Numbered from the stretch's first letter, positions 37,814 to 46,428 are shown. The stretch: 64,000 nucleotides of DNA from Bacteroidota bacterium (GCA_024280155.1 JAJRQQ010000028.1:62001-126000); one strand, 5' to 3'. Notes: generated by a model from the letters alone, not told the origin. Made by a program: numbers and translations.

Positions 37814-38644
37814 ATGGAGTCTATAAATGAATTTTTGAGTTTTAATTTAATCAATTTTAGAGATCATTCTTTATCTGTTTTTGAATTGATTCTTGTGGTT
37901 TTGATTTTCGTTATCACAAAGTTGCTTTTGTGGATGGTGAAAAAAGCGATAGACAAAAAAGCAAAAAGTGTTAATCTTGATGAAGGTAGTTCATTTGCAT
38001 TATTTCAATTAATCAAATACATCGTATGGATTGTCTCCTTTGTACTAATACTCGACACTGTCGGTATTCAGCCTAGTCTAATTTTAGCAGGGTCTGCAGC
38101 TTTACTTGTTGGTATAGGTTTAGGTTTACAACAAACATTTAATGATATTTTATCAGGAATAATTCTATTGTACGAAAAATCTGTAAAGGTTGGAGATATT
38201 TTAGACATAGATGGAGAGGTTGTGATTATTCAAAAAATTGGCATTAGAACTTCAAAGGGGATGTCAAGAAGAGATATCAGTATTTTGATTCCCAATTCAT
38301 TAATCACAACCAATAAGGTAATTAACTGGAGTCATCAGGCGAAAAAAACAATCTTTTCTTTTGATGTAGGTGTTGCTTATGGTTCAGATGTTAAACTTGT
38401 CGTTAAAATCCTTGAACAAAGTGCTAAAGAACATAAAGATGTTTTGAAAGCTAGTTTGATTCAAGCTAGATTAATCAATTTTGGTTCTTCTTCATTGGAT
38501 TTTAGGATTTTGTTTTGTAGCGAACAAATATTTAGAATAGAGAAAGTTAAAAGTGATATACGGATGATTATTTGTGAAAAATTCGAAGAGAATGGGATCA
38601 CAATTCCTTTTCCTCAAGTAGATTTACACCTGAAACATGAATAA
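37814..38644 (+). CDS. Small-conductance mechanosensitive channel (MscS family)
   Basis: Inner-membrane channel that opens under membrane tension. There are three TM helices (about residues 22-41, 65-82 and 90-112), the last being the pore helix with the Gly/Ala pattern LAGSAALLVGIGLGLQQTF. The beta domain (VKVGDILDIDGEVVIIQKIGIRTS) and the C-terminal alpha/beta part follow. Length 276 is that of a minimal MscS. The ORF track begins with GTG ATG; I choose the ATG at 37814. It lies 17 bases after bshB1 and is probably the last gene of that operon. It is convergent with the Gre-like gene, with 4 bases between. Confidence 0.9.
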   Translation: MESINEFLSFNLINFRDHSLSVFELILVVLIFVITKLLLWMVKKAIDKKAKSVNLDEGSSFALFQLIKYIVWIVSFVLILDTVGIQPSLILAGSAALLVGIGLGLQQTFNDILSGIILLYEKSVKVGDILDIDGEVVIIQKIGIRTSKGMSRRDISILIPNSLITTNKVINWSHQAKKTIFSFDVGVAYGSDVKLVVKILEQSAKEHKDVLKASLIQARLINFGSSSLDFRILFCSEQIFRIEKVKSDIRMIICEKFEENGITIPFPQVDLHLKHE

Positions 38645-38648
38645 TTCT

Positions 38649-39095
38649 CTATTCTATTGAAATTATTTCTATTTCTCCATTGAATTGAGATGGCTCACCT
38701 ACTTTTTTCCCAACCAAAGCATTTCCTATTGGAGTAGTAATGGTTAAGCAAAAAATAGTTTCATTATCAATAGTAATTTTACCTATACCAACAGAGAAAA
38801 AAAAACACCCACGATTTGTTTTGACTAAACTCCCAAATTGAATTTTATCGTGTTTATCTTCGGGATTTATTTTTGCTAATGTCTCTTGGTACTCATTGAG
38901 GATATTAAGTTGTTGAGATAATTTCTCTTGTTCCAGATGAACCATCGCTCGACCTGTTTCATGCTTGTCACCAGCTGTGCTTTTTGAGTCATCGGTCACT
39001 GCAGAATTCAAATCTGAAAATGTTTGAGCGAGAACGCTATTTTTTTGCTCAATTTCTCTCTCTAATGCTTCGAAAATCTCTTTTTTAGTCAACAT
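38649..39095 (-). CDS. GreA/GreB-type transcript cleavage factor-like protein
   Basis: A short (148 residues) Gre-family protein: an N-terminal coiled coil (residues 1-75, helix-rich with DSKSTAGDKHETGRAMVHLEQEKL) and a C-terminal FKBP-like domain (IQFGSLVKTNRG, ITTPIGNALVGKKVGE). Bacteroidota members of this group are often mislabelled 3-oxoacyl-ACP synthase in databases. The coiled-coil tip acidic pair that catalyses transcript cleavage in GreA is not obvious, so cleavage activity is doubtful; it could modulate RNA polymerase through its secondary channel. It overlaps the glycosyltransferase gene by 11 bases, as the last gene of the desulfurase operon. Confidence 0.82.
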   Translation of the reverse strand: MLTKKEIFEALEREIEQKNSVLAQTFSDLNSAVTDDSKSTAGDKHETGRAMVHLEQEKLSQQLNILNEYQETLAKINPEDKHDKIQFGSLVKTNRGCFFFSVGIGKITIDNETIFCLTITTPIGNALVGKKVGEPSQFNGEIEIISIE

Positions 39096-40203
39096 ATTGG
39101 GCTAAAAGTGATTTCCATTGATCTAAAATAATTTGTTCTGAACATTGCTCACCGAAAGAACGAATGAGTGTTTTGTCAAACTTCTTTTCACCACGAATCA
39201 TCGCGTACATTGCATCGCAAAGTTCGATTTCACTTTCTACAAGGATACCATGTTCTTCATTGAGTTCATTGGCGATTCCTACAGATGTTGTGATCACTGG
39301 CGTGCCTGTCGAAAAAGATTCTGCTAAAACAACGGAGAATGTTTCATAATTAGAAAACAATACAAACGCATCAGCTTTATGGTAATGAGCAACGGTTTCG
39401 TTCCATTCTAAAGGTCCGATAAACTCAACATAAGTTTCCAATCCTTTTTCTTGTATGATTTTTTGCCATTTCTCAACGTTCTCATCTGATACAAACGTAA
39501 ATTTGAATTCTCCAGTCAGAAAAGATAATTTTTCAATTGCATTTATCATTCCTTGAGGATTTTTCGTTTTTTCATCCAAGGTTGAAATGTGTAGAAAATG
39601 TGTTTTGTCGTTTTTGATGTCCGAAGAAAGAGAGAATAAGTTAGTGTCAATATGGTTTCCAATCACATTGATTTCTTCTTTCTTGAATACTTCTTGCATG
39701 TCTTTCTTTAGGAAATCACTGACAGCAATCACTGCGTCAACCTTTCTTTTTAACTTCCAAATCAAGAATTTTTCAACGAAATTCCAATTGTTTCTAATTT
39801 CTGGGCGATAATAAGAACCTTGATCGATGTAAACCAAAGGGCAACACAATTTTTTCTTTGCTTGGATGAACTGCCATGATTTAGGAAGAGCAATTTCTCC
39901 GATAATTAAATCAATGTTCTTTACCTTAGAAAGACCTAATTCAAATGCACTGAACTGGATTTTTCTCTTTTTGAATAATGATTTTTCATTCGGAAAAAAC
40001 ACTTGAATTTCGGTGACGTTATTCTTTTCAATAACGATTGTTTTTAGTTTATTAACCGTGTCGCTGCCAATTGTATTGATAACTGTTATTTGGTATTCTT
40101 TCGCTAATAATTCTGCCTGTCTTTGTACAAAATTGCCCAAAAAAGGTTTCTCAGGATTTGGGTACCAAGAACTAATCAGGAGAATGTGTTTTCTTTCTTT
40201 CAA
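39085..40203 (-). CDS. GT-B glycosyltransferase, family 4
   Basis: A probable retaining glycosyltransferase using a nucleotide sugar. The N-terminal domain starts ILLISSWYPNPEKPFLGNFVQRQAELL. The C-terminal donor domain includes FLHISTLDEKTKNPQGMINAIEKL and the E-x7-E region FVLFSNYETFSVVLAESFSTGTPVITT, diagnostic of GT4. No TM segment or signal peptide: cytosolic, acting at the inner face of the membrane. It is preceded by the desulfurase (4 bases) and followed by the Gre-like gene (11-base overlap). No other polysaccharide genes are nearby, so the acceptor is unknown. Length 372. Confidence 0.88.
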   Translation of the reverse strand: MKERKHILLISSWYPNPEKPFLGNFVQRQAELLAKEYQITVINTIGSDTVNKLKTIVIEKNNVTEIQVFFPNEKSLFKKRKIQFSAFELGLSKVKNIDLIIGEIALPKSWQFIQAKKKLCCPLVYIDQGSYYRPEIRNNWNFVEKFLIWKLKRKVDAVIAVSDFLKKDMQEVFKKEEINVIGNHIDTNLFSLSSDIKNDKTHFLHISTLDEKTKNPQGMINAIEKLSFLTGEFKFTFVSDENVEKWQKIIQEKGLETYVEFIGPLEWNETVAHYHKADAFVLFSNYETFSVVLAESFSTGTPVITTSVGIANELNEEHGILVESEIELCDAMYAMIRGEKKFDKTLIRSFGEQCSEQIILDQWKSLLAQYVD

Positions 40204-40207
40204 ATTT

Positions 40208-41344
40208 TTAAGCTAAAGTCGTGGCGTAAACACTTTTTATTTGCTCTAAAGCGTAATCGATTTCTTCTTTTGTTGTGTAACGAGAGAATGAAAAACGAGC
40301 ATTAGGACGCGTCATGTCAGCATTGATGGCTGTTAAAACATGTGAACCAACACTTGCCCCCGAGGTACAGGCACTTCCGCCTGAGCAAGCAACTCCTTTG
40401 ATGTCTAAAGTGAAAAGTAACATGCTTGACTTATCTGTTTTCGGAAAACTTACATTTAAAACAGTGTAGAGAGATTTTTCAGGATTTATTTCACCATGGA
40501 ATTCAATATCATCAAAATGAGATTTTAATTCTGAGATAAAATAATCTTTCAACTCTTGCACATGTTTTTGGTGACTTTGAACATCTTCATAAGCTAAATC
40601 CATTGCTTTCGCAAGACCAACCAATCCGTAGATGTTTTCTGTCCCACCTCTAAATCCTCTTTCTTGTGAACCGCCATGAATGAGGGAAGAAATCTTTACT
40701 GTATTCCGAGCAAATAGGAAACCAATTCCTGTCGGACCGTGAAATTTATGCGCAGCACAGGTTAAGAAATCCAATTTTAAATCCTCTAAATCAAATTTAT
40801 AATGCCCCATGGTTTGCACAGTGTCGGAATGAAAGAGAGCATTGTATTTTTGACACAATTCATTTACTTTTTTCAAAGGAAGTAAGGTTGAAATTTCATT
40901 GTTGGCGTGCATCAAAGAAACCAATGTTTTATCATTCGTTTGTAAAAGTTCTTCGAGATGTTTTAAATCAACATTTCCATTATTGTCAATATTAACCAAA
41001 GAAACGCGAACCCCAAATTCTTTTACCATTGCTTCGGCTGTATGACCAATCGCATGATGCTCTAGCGGAGAAGTAATGATATGTTTTACGCCCATTTTCA
41101 CAGAAGAATAAAGAGCTAGATTATCAGCTTCTGTCCCTCCTGAAGTAAAAATAATTTCAGAAGGTTGACAATTGAGGTGTTTAGCAATGCTTCTTCGAGA
41201 TGTTTCAATCAAAGCTTTTGCAGAACGTCCGAATGAATGTGTGGAGGAAGGATTTCCAAAATCATTCTTCAAAACAGGAATCATTGCTTCAACTACTTCT
41301 GGAGCAATGGGTGTTGTTGCTGCATTATCTAAATAAATTGCCAT
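40208..41344 (-). CDS. Cysteine desulfurase (NifS/IscS family)
   Basis: PLP enzyme that removes sulfur from cysteine for iron-sulfur clusters, thiamine or tRNA thiolation. MAIYLDNAATTPIAPEV is the classic start. The PLP lysine is in CAAHKFHGP (Lys200) and the persulfide cysteine in GGSACTSGA (Cys326), making it a group I desulfurase. Length 378. It heads an operon with a glycosyltransferase and a Gre-like gene rather than iscU/iscA, so its sulfur acceptor is not evident; tRNA modification (with TilS-type pathways unrelated) or Fe-S work are both possible. The promoter has a -7 box at 41371-41378. Confidence 0.93.
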   Translation of the reverse strand: MAIYLDNAATTPIAPEVVEAMIPVLKNDFGNPSSTHSFGRSAKALIETSRRSIAKHLNCQPSEIIFTSGGTEADNLALYSSVKMGVKHIITSPLEHHAIGHTAEAMVKEFGVRVSLVNIDNNGNVDLKHLEELLQTNDKTLVSLMHANNEISTLLPLKKVNELCQKYNALFHSDTVQTMGHYKFDLEDLKLDFLTCAAHKFHGPTGIGFLFARNTVKISSLIHGGSQERGFRGGTENIYGLVGLAKAMDLAYEDVQSHQKHVQELKDYFISELKSHFDDIEFHGEINPEKSLYTVLNVSFPKTDKSSMLLFTLDIKGVACSGGSACTSGASVGSHVLTAINADMTRPNARFSFSRYTTKEEIDYALEQIKSVYATTLA

Positions 41345-41370
41345 TTACATCTGTAATTTTAATGTTTGTG

Positions 41371-41378
41371 CAAATCTA
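41371..41378 (-). promoter_or_regulatory. -7 box of the desulfurase operon
   Basis: On the minus strand TAGATTTG fits TAnnTTTG, 26 bases before the desulfurase ATG. It lies immediately downstream of the hairpin that ends the previous minus-strand gene. Confidence 0.55.
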
Positions 41379-41380
41379 AA

Positions 41381-41416
41381 AAAAAACCGTAATTCTTGGT
41401 TGAATCACGGTTTTCA
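41381..41416 (-). terminator. Terminator after the small lipoprotein gene
   Basis: AAAACCGTAATTC and GAATCACGGTTTT form a stem with one mismatch around TTGGTT. On the minus strand a T8-9 tract follows, so it terminates the transcripts coming from the small lipoprotein/DUF4412 side. Confidence 0.75.
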
Positions 41417-41438
41417 TAGTAGTTGGTAATGCTTTTAA

Positions 41439-41638
41439 TTACAACAATTCACAAGAAGGATAATATGAATCTTCATAACTGTCGCAAATTTTTTGTGCAT
41501 CTTTCTTTTTAGAGAAGGGAATTGATGTAGTGTCCGTACAAACGCAAGTTCTATTTTTTCTACAAGAAGAAAATGCAATTAAGGTAATTGTTGCTAATGT
41601 GAAAACTTTTAAAAAAGTTTTGTGTTTGATTTTTTCAT
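41439..41638 (-). pseudogene. Small lipoprotein gene, apparently frameshifted in an A6/T6 run
   Basis: Not in the ORF track. From ATG 41638 the frame reads MKKSNTKLF and then stops. One extra base in the run at 41611-41616 would give MKKSNTKLFLKVFTLATITLIAFSSC, a perfect lipoprotein signal peptide with lipobox, followed by about 40 residues with five further cysteines (RKNRTCVCTDTTSIPF, ICDSYEDSYYPSCELL) and a stop at 41439. In the second frame no ATG, GTG or TTG precedes the signal peptide, which is why I regard the gene as frame-broken. Repaired length is 66 residues. Function unknown; the paired cysteines could form disulfides. Confidence 0.5.
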
Positions 41639-41660
41639 TTTTACTTGATTTTAAGAATGT

Positions 41661-42467
41661 TTACATCATTTTATTGATGGTGTAATCATTAAGATTAATA
41701 TTAAATATTTTTTCTGACACCGATTTTACGTACATATGCATCGTTTCTTTCCCTTGCTTATCGTACGAAGTCATTTCCATAACATAACCTTCACCTTTTG
41801 AAATGTTTTTAGATTTTCCTCCAAAAGTTTTGGACATAGAACTCAGGTAGTTTTTATAATCGAATGGAACATTTGGAGCAAACCAGATTTGAGTTTTTCC
41901 ATCATCACTTGTGAGGTTGTATTCATAACACGTGTATCCTAGTATTTTTTTTGTTTTCCCTGTTTTGACCATCGTTGCATTTTTATCACTCTTCGATTCT
42001 TTCGTGACAGACTCCATCATTTTTTCCATCCATTGCATAGACATCACTGAAGCAGATTTGTTTTTATCATCTAAAACAATCATATTTTTAGCCTCAAAAT
42101 CTTGGATCATTTTATTATCATTCATAATCGCGAGGATATATCCATCACCGTATGATTGCTTTATTGTATTCGATGAATTTTCTTCTTTAGATTCGACTAC
42201 AATGGTTGCAGAAAAACTGAAAATATATTGTGTTTTCAATTCTTCGCTGGAAGAAGATTTCTTCTTGTTCTTCTTTTTCCCTGCATCAAAAACACCATCT
42301 ACTGCGTCTTCTGTTTGTTCAGCAGCTTTATTTTCCGCTTTACGTGTAATGGTTTCTTCAACTTTATTTTCGACTCTTTTACCAAGATTATCTAAGAATT
42401 GAGCCGTAGAATTAAAGTGAATTGTAATCAATGTGATTACGGACAATGTTAATTGAATTTTTTTCAT
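41661..42467 (-). CDS. DUF4412 domain-containing exported protein
   Basis: A signal peptide (MKKIQLTLSVITLITIHFNSTAQ) precedes a Lys/Glu/Ala-rich linker (residues 24-75, predicted coiled coil and a KKKNKKKSSSS patch). A C-terminal domain of about 190 residues carries the DUF4412 pattern (KTKKILGYTCYEYNLTSDDGKTQIWFAP). This family is seen in Bacteroidota envelope proteins of unknown role. It follows the beta-barrel protein gene by 12 bases, so the two are co-transcribed from the -7 box at 43148-43155. Confidence 0.8.
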   Translation of the reverse strand: MKKIQLTLSVITLITIHFNSTAQFLDNLGKRVENKVEETITRKAENKAAEQTEDAVDGVFDAGKKKNKKKSSSSEELKTQYIFSFSATIVVESKEENSSNTIKQSYGDGYILAIMNDNKMIQDFEAKNMIVLDDKNKSASVMSMQWMEKMMESVTKESKSDKNATMVKTGKTKKILGYTCYEYNLTSDDGKTQIWFAPNVPFDYKNYLSSMSKTFGGKSKNISKGEGYVMEMTSYDKQGKETMHMYVKSVSEKIFNINLNDYTINKMM

Positions 42468-42479
42468 GAGTGAAAATTT

Positions 42480-43118
42480 TTAAAGATTAAAAACTAAACC
42501 ACCATTCAAGTATGCTTTACCGTAACCTGCTTCAAGGTAAAAACCCATTTTCTCTTTTGGAAAGAAACGAACCCCAACGTGAGGGCCGCCATAAATCATG
42601 TAACCAACATCATTTCCATAATTTTTATATGCTTTCTTAGCAATTGCGAATGTTGGACCACTACCAAATGAAAGTCCTGCGTAAATGTCTAATTTATCAG
42701 CGTGCATATTTTTGCCTGATTTGTCAGCAATGAGTTGATAAAAATGAAAATTAGAGTGAACCCCGATTGGTATTGCAATACTCCAGAATGCACTGTAATC
42801 ATTGTATGCATAAGGTATCACTCCTAAGCCCAGACCGGAGCGATCTATATTTTTTGCAAACGAAACACCGAGATTCACTCCTATTCCTATGTATTTATGT
42901 ATGCCAAATTCCATTTGTAATTGAATAACTCCTGCAAGTGGTTTTACGTGTCCTTTTGGTCCTTTCCCGTTTGTCGGATACCAAGTGTCATGTTGAGTCA
43001 TTCCAATACCCAATTGAAATTGTTTACTTCCTTTGCCTCCGAAGGCTTGTGCGGAAGAGTTATTTGTGTATGTCATCATTCCGATAACAAGACACAGTAA
43101 TGTGATTTTCTTTTTCAT
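42480..43118 (-). CDS. Small outer-membrane beta-barrel-like protein
   Basis: A signal peptide (MKKKITLLCLVIGMMTYTNNSSAQA) is followed by about 185 residues of short amphipathic strands separated by Gly/Asp/Asn turns (FQLGIGMTQHDTW, IGIGVNLGVSF, HVGVRFFPKEKMGFYLEAGYG). It ends in an aromatic-type strand LNGGLVFNL. This is the pattern of an 8-strand outer-membrane barrel of the OmpA/porin-like sort. No specific family is recognised. It is first in a two-gene unit with the DUF4412 protein. Confidence 0.72.
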   Translation of the reverse strand: MKKKITLLCLVIGMMTYTNNSSAQAFGGKGSKQFQLGIGMTQHDTWYPTNGKGPKGHVKPLAGVIQLQMEFGIHKYIGIGVNLGVSFAKNIDRSGLGLGVIPYAYNDYSAFWSIAIPIGVHSNFHFYQLIADKSGKNMHADKLDIYAGLSFGSGPTFAIAKKAYKNYGNDVGYMIYGGPHVGVRFFPKEKMGFYLEAGYGKAYLNGGLVFNL

Positions 43119-43147
43119 AGTGTTCCTTTTTGCATCAATAATTAATA

Positions 43148-43155
43148 CAAAGGTA
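43148..43155 (-). promoter_or_regulatory. -7 box of the barrel/DUF4412 unit
   Basis: On the minus strand TACCTTTG fits TAnnTTTG, 29 bases before the ATG of the barrel protein. Confidence 0.55.
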
Positions 43156-43201
43156 AGCTAGAGGATGGCGTGAAATTATGGGGGAATTACTGAAATGAAT
43201 A

Positions 43202-43217
43202 CAAGGGTTTTCCCTTG
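43202..43217 (-). terminator. Possible hairpin after the response regulator gene
   Basis: CAAGGG and CCCTTG form a perfect 6-bp stem around TTTT, 6 bases beyond the response regulator stop on the minus strand. No T tract follows, so it may be an attenuated or mRNA-stabilising hairpin rather than a true terminator. Confidence 0.3.
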
Positions 43218-43223
43218 GTTGAA

Positions 43224-43853
43224 TTATTTTACAAATCCTTGGAGAATGGCTTTTTTGATCAATCCTGCCACATTTTTGACTTGGAATTTCATTAACAAGC
43301 TAGAGCGGTATCCTTCAACGGTTTTTTCAGAGATAAACAGTTTCGCTGCAATTTCTTTGGTTGATAATTCATTCTGAATACCATCGAGGACTTCAATTTC
43401 TCTGTTCGTAAGTCTGATGTTAGTATTTTCTTTATCGTCTGTTAGAAAAGAATTCGCAATATTCTCCGTAATGTCTTTTGAAATATATTTTTTGCCATTC
43501 AACGTTTCTCGAACGGCATGAATTAATTCTTCCAATGGTGCTGTCTTTGAAACGTAACTATCAATGCCTGTAGCAAGAACAGATTTAACTGTAAAAGCAT
43601 CCACATGAGAAGAAAGTGCAACAATTTTTATGTTGGGTTGAATAAGTTTTATTTCTTGAATGATTTCTCGTGCATCTACTTCGCCAAATTGAACATCTTG
43701 GATGATTAAATCATAGGTTTGCTCTTTTAAAAGAAAGATTAGTTTAGATTTATTTTTGGCAAACGATACTTCAAATTCGGGTGCATTCTCTTGAAAAAAA
43801 GAAATGATTCCTTCTCCGATTAAACCGTGATCATCTGCAACAATAATATCCAT
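43224..43853 (-). CDS. LuxR/NarL-type response regulator
   Basis: A two-component transcription regulator. The N-terminal receiver domain has VADDH at residues 5-9 and the phosphoacceptor aspartate at Asp53 (LIIQDVQFG), with the conserved SSHVD threonine/serine and SKTAP lysine later. The C-terminal LuxR HTH is LTNREIEVLDGIQNELSTKEIAAKLFISEKTVEGYRSSL. Length 209. Its partner kinase lies 18 bases upstream in the same orientation; targets may include the adjacent envelope genes, but this is not shown. Confidence 0.93.
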   Translation of the reverse strand: MDIIVADDHGLIGEGIISFFQENAPEFEVSFAKNKSKLIFLLKEQTYDLIIQDVQFGEVDAREIIQEIKLIQPNIKIVALSSHVDAFTVKSVLATGIDSYVSKTAPLEELIHAVRETLNGKKYISKDITENIANSFLTDDKENTNIRLTNREIEVLDGIQNELSTKEIAAKLFISEKTVEGYRSSLLMKFQVKNVAGLIKKAILQGFVK

Positions 43854-43871
43854 GAAACAAATATAAACAAA

Positions 43872-45713
43872 TTAAAACGGAATGGAGAGTTGAACAATTG
43901 TACCTTGATAACTTGAGTCAATGTTGAAATCGCCATTCATTCTTTCGATTCTATTTTTTATACTGAGAAGCCCTTGACCAAGTGGTTTACCTTTTACGTT
44001 AAAACCTTTTCCATCATCCTCAATGGACCAATTAAATTCATTTTCTGAACTCATAAATTGGATGTCAATGTTTTTTGCATTCCCATGTTTCGTAGAGTTT
44101 TGAACTAATTCTTGAACGATACGGTAAATCATCAATTCAGTATCTTTGTTTAACTGTATTGCAGAACAAAAGTTAGAAAAATGAATTTTAGTACTCTCAT
44201 TTGAGTTCTCTTGGGCAAATTGTTTCATTGCTCCTTGGATCCCTTCATTTTCAATTTTTAAAGGAGAGAGGTTGTGAGAAATTCGTCGTGTATCAATTTG
44301 CGCATCACGAATCATTTGTATAATTTCAGTTGATTGTTCGTCTTTACTGTTTTCCATTTTAAAGCGAATAGATGTTAATGTGGACGCTATGCCATCGTGC
44401 AAATCAGAAGATAATCTTTCTCTTTCTTTTTCTTCTCCTTCAATGACAGCTCGTAGAATTTCTTTTTCTAATTCATTTTCTTTATCAATAAGTTTCCGTT
44501 TGTTTTTATGTTGAATAAAGAGGTAGAGGATGAAGAATAAAAGAAGAATAAAAACGAGAAGAGCAATAATGAATCTAAATCGACCTGATTCAACTTCTTG
44601 GTGCATTAATTTAACTTTATTTTTTTGAATTTCTTTTTCTTTTTTTTCAGTGTCATATTTAATAAGAATTTCGTTGATGGATTCTTGTGTTTCAAAGCTT
44701 GTTGTAGCTTTATATATTTCATGTGCATCGTGCATCAACGTAAAAGCTTTGTCATCTTGTCCCGATTTGTGATAAGCCATAGCTAATTTTCTTTTCAGAG
44801 AATAAGTAACATTTTTATTCCCTGTCTTTTTTGAAATAATTAGGGCTTCTTCTCCATGGTAAATTGCTCCTTCATATTCTCCGAGACCAATATAGCAAGG
44901 TAGTAACCCGATATGATTGAGTAAAGAGAGGTTTAATTGGTGGTATTGCTCTGAAATTTCGAGAGATTTAGAAAACCATTTGATTGCCTCTTTGTAATTA
45001 TTCTGTTCTCCTTCAATATCTCCTAATGCATGATTGGCTACAATTAAAGCAAGAATATTATTGGTTTTTGTAGCTATTTCTAGGGCTTCTGTTGCGTGAT
45101 GATATGCTTTTTCTTTGTATTGTGTTTTTGATTCTGCCATACTTAGTATAGCAAGAATACTCGCGTAATAGGGGTTTTCCGGATGGTTTTTTAAATATGA
45201 AAAGGATGCAGAGCTATATTTGTAAGCCGATTCAAAATCCATCAAACTAAAAAACAAATTGGCGATGTTATTGTTGATGTACGCTGCTTGCTCAAGATGA
45301 TTTGTTTCTTCTGCAATAATCAACGCTTTTTTGAAGTAAATAATTCCTTGTTGATAGTCTTGGTTGTATGCGTAACAAGATGCGATGATTTTCAAAAAAT
45401 TAATTTGATTACCACTGTTTTCTAGCTGATTGTATTTTTTTAACGCATTCTGTGAAATAACAATTGCACTGTCCATTTCTACACTTTGCATTAGGAATTT
45501 CGCAAAATAAAAGTCGTAGATTTCTAAGATTCCAATGTTGTCCTTGTTATTTGTTTTTACTTGCTTTAACTCAAATAATGATGAATCTCTTGAGGTTCCG
45601 ATGAGAATTCCCGTGAATAATTTTTCGATTTGTGAAGAGTCTTGTTGGAAGTTTTGAGTAAAACAAGACGTTTGAATTAAAAAGAAAGAAATTAACAGGA
45701 TTATTTTTGACAT
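43872..45713 (-). CDS. TPR-containing membrane histidine kinase (HisKA_3 type)
   Basis: Sensor of the two-component pair. The start is set at ATG 45713 (MSKIILLISFFLIQTSCFTQ), because the ORF track's extra 21 codons precede a proper signal peptide with a possible lipobox (SCFTQ). About residues 90-330 form tetratricopeptide repeats (for example NNIANLFFSLMDFESAYKYSSA, LAMAYHKSGQDDKAF), predicted to be periplasmic. One TM helix follows (near 380-400). The dimerisation/phosphoacceptor motif is RLSSDLHDGIASTLTSI (His439), then the HATPase domain with N-box VQELVQNSTKHG and DDGKGF. This is the NarX-like architecture common in Flavobacteriales. The ligand sensed is unknown. Confidence 0.9.
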   Translation of the reverse strand: MSKIILLISFFLIQTSCFTQNFQQDSSQIEKLFTGILIGTSRDSSLFELKQVKTNNKDNIGILEIYDFYFAKFLMQSVEMDSAIVISQNALKKYNQLENSGNQINFLKIIASCYAYNQDYQQGIIYFKKALIIAEETNHLEQAAYINNNIANLFFSLMDFESAYKYSSASFSYLKNHPENPYYASILAILSMAESKTQYKEKAYHHATEALEIATKTNNILALIVANHALGDIEGEQNNYKEAIKWFSKSLEISEQYHQLNLSLLNHIGLLPCYIGLGEYEGAIYHGEEALIISKKTGNKNVTYSLKRKLAMAYHKSGQDDKAFTLMHDAHEIYKATTSFETQESINEILIKYDTEKKEKEIQKNKVKLMHQEVESGRFRFIIALLVFILLLFFILYLFIQHKNKRKLIDKENELEKEILRAVIEGEEKERERLSSDLHDGIASTLTSIRFKMENSKDEQSTEIIQMIRDAQIDTRRISHNLSPLKIENEGIQGAMKQFAQENSNESTKIHFSNFCSAIQLNKDTELMIYRIVQELVQNSTKHGNAKNIDIQFMSSENEFNWSIEDDGKGFNVKGKPLGQGLLSIKNRIERMNGDFNIDSSYQGTIVQLSIPF

Positions 45714-45831
45714 ATACTGAGATAAGGTTACGTGATAAAAATACAAAATAATTTTCATCAAAGGTCTCAGTGTCAATAAAAAAGGCTGTTATTTCCAGAA
45801 GAATATTTCAGAGCTGAGTTTTTTTTAGAAT

Positions 45832-46374
45832 TTAATGTTCTAACTTGTACTTTTTGAAAAAAGAATCCCAATTCCAAACAAAATTTTCTACAATGTTGTC
45901 CATTCTTTTTAAGAATAAAGGGTTAGGTGTTTGCATTCTTTTGAAATATTCATCTTGGTGATTGTAGAGCGTGTACTTGTCAAAAATGGCTTTCGACATA
46001 CCGTAAATCATATTCTTCGACGGACTGTTCAAACGATTAATGAACGTTTTATAATCTCGAATTAATTCTTTGAATTCATAAGTATTCATTTCATACATCC
46101 TCGCTAATTTCTCATAAACAATTACTTCTAACTGGTCAGCTTGTTCAGGAGGGAAAGAAGATTCTAAATAAGAGATGTTGCCTACTAAAATAATCAATGA
46201 AAATTCATAATTATCTTTAGGGTTTATATTGGGTGATTGAACAAACGCAGGATCTTCATTAATGAATTCTGCAACCAACGGAAAAGTATTATCAATAGAG
46301 TTAAATATTCCATTAATGAATACATTGGCTAGGGTATCATTGCTGATTTTCTTTTTTAATAGTGTTCCAAACAT
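45832..46374 (-). CDS. Uncharacterised cytosolic protein
   Basis: I do not recognise this family. It has no signal peptide or membrane segment; it is predicted to be largely helical, with an acidic middle (SFPPEQADQLEVIVYEKLARMY) and an aromatic C-terminus (FVWNWDSFFKKYKLEH). It is 180 residues, the last minus-strand gene before the switch to plus-strand genes, and next to the candidate origin region. A -7 box lies 30 bases upstream. It may have a housekeeping role, but nothing in the sequence says which. Confidence 0.7.
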   Translation of the reverse strand: MFGTLLKKKISNDTLANVFINGIFNSIDNTFPLVAEFINEDPAFVQSPNINPKDNYEFSLIILVGNISYLESSFPPEQADQLEVIVYEKLARMYEMNTYEFKELIRDYKTFINRLNSPSKNMIYGMSKAIFDKYTLYNHQDEYFKRMQTPNPLFLKRMDNIVENFVWNWDSFFKKYKLEH

Positions 46375-46403
46375 TTCTTTGAGGTTGTGTGAATTGCTTA
46401 CTA

Positions 46404-46411
46404 CAAAAATA
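46404..46411 (-). promoter_or_regulatory. -7 box of the 45832-46374 gene
   Basis: On the minus strand TATTTTTG fits TAnnTTTG, 29 bases before the ATG at 46374. Confidence 0.5.
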
Positions 46412-46428
46412 ACGTCTTCTTAGGTTCG

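Noticed and set aside
38649-39095. 3-oxoacyl-ACP synthase
   Set aside because: The sequence has a Gre-type coiled coil and FKBP-like C-terminus and no ketosynthase features; that label is a known database carry-over.
41932-42402. 156-residue plus-strand ORF over the DUF4412 gene
   Set aside because: Low-complexity, Phe/Ser-rich shadow of the coding strand; the minus-strand gene has signal peptide and domain support.
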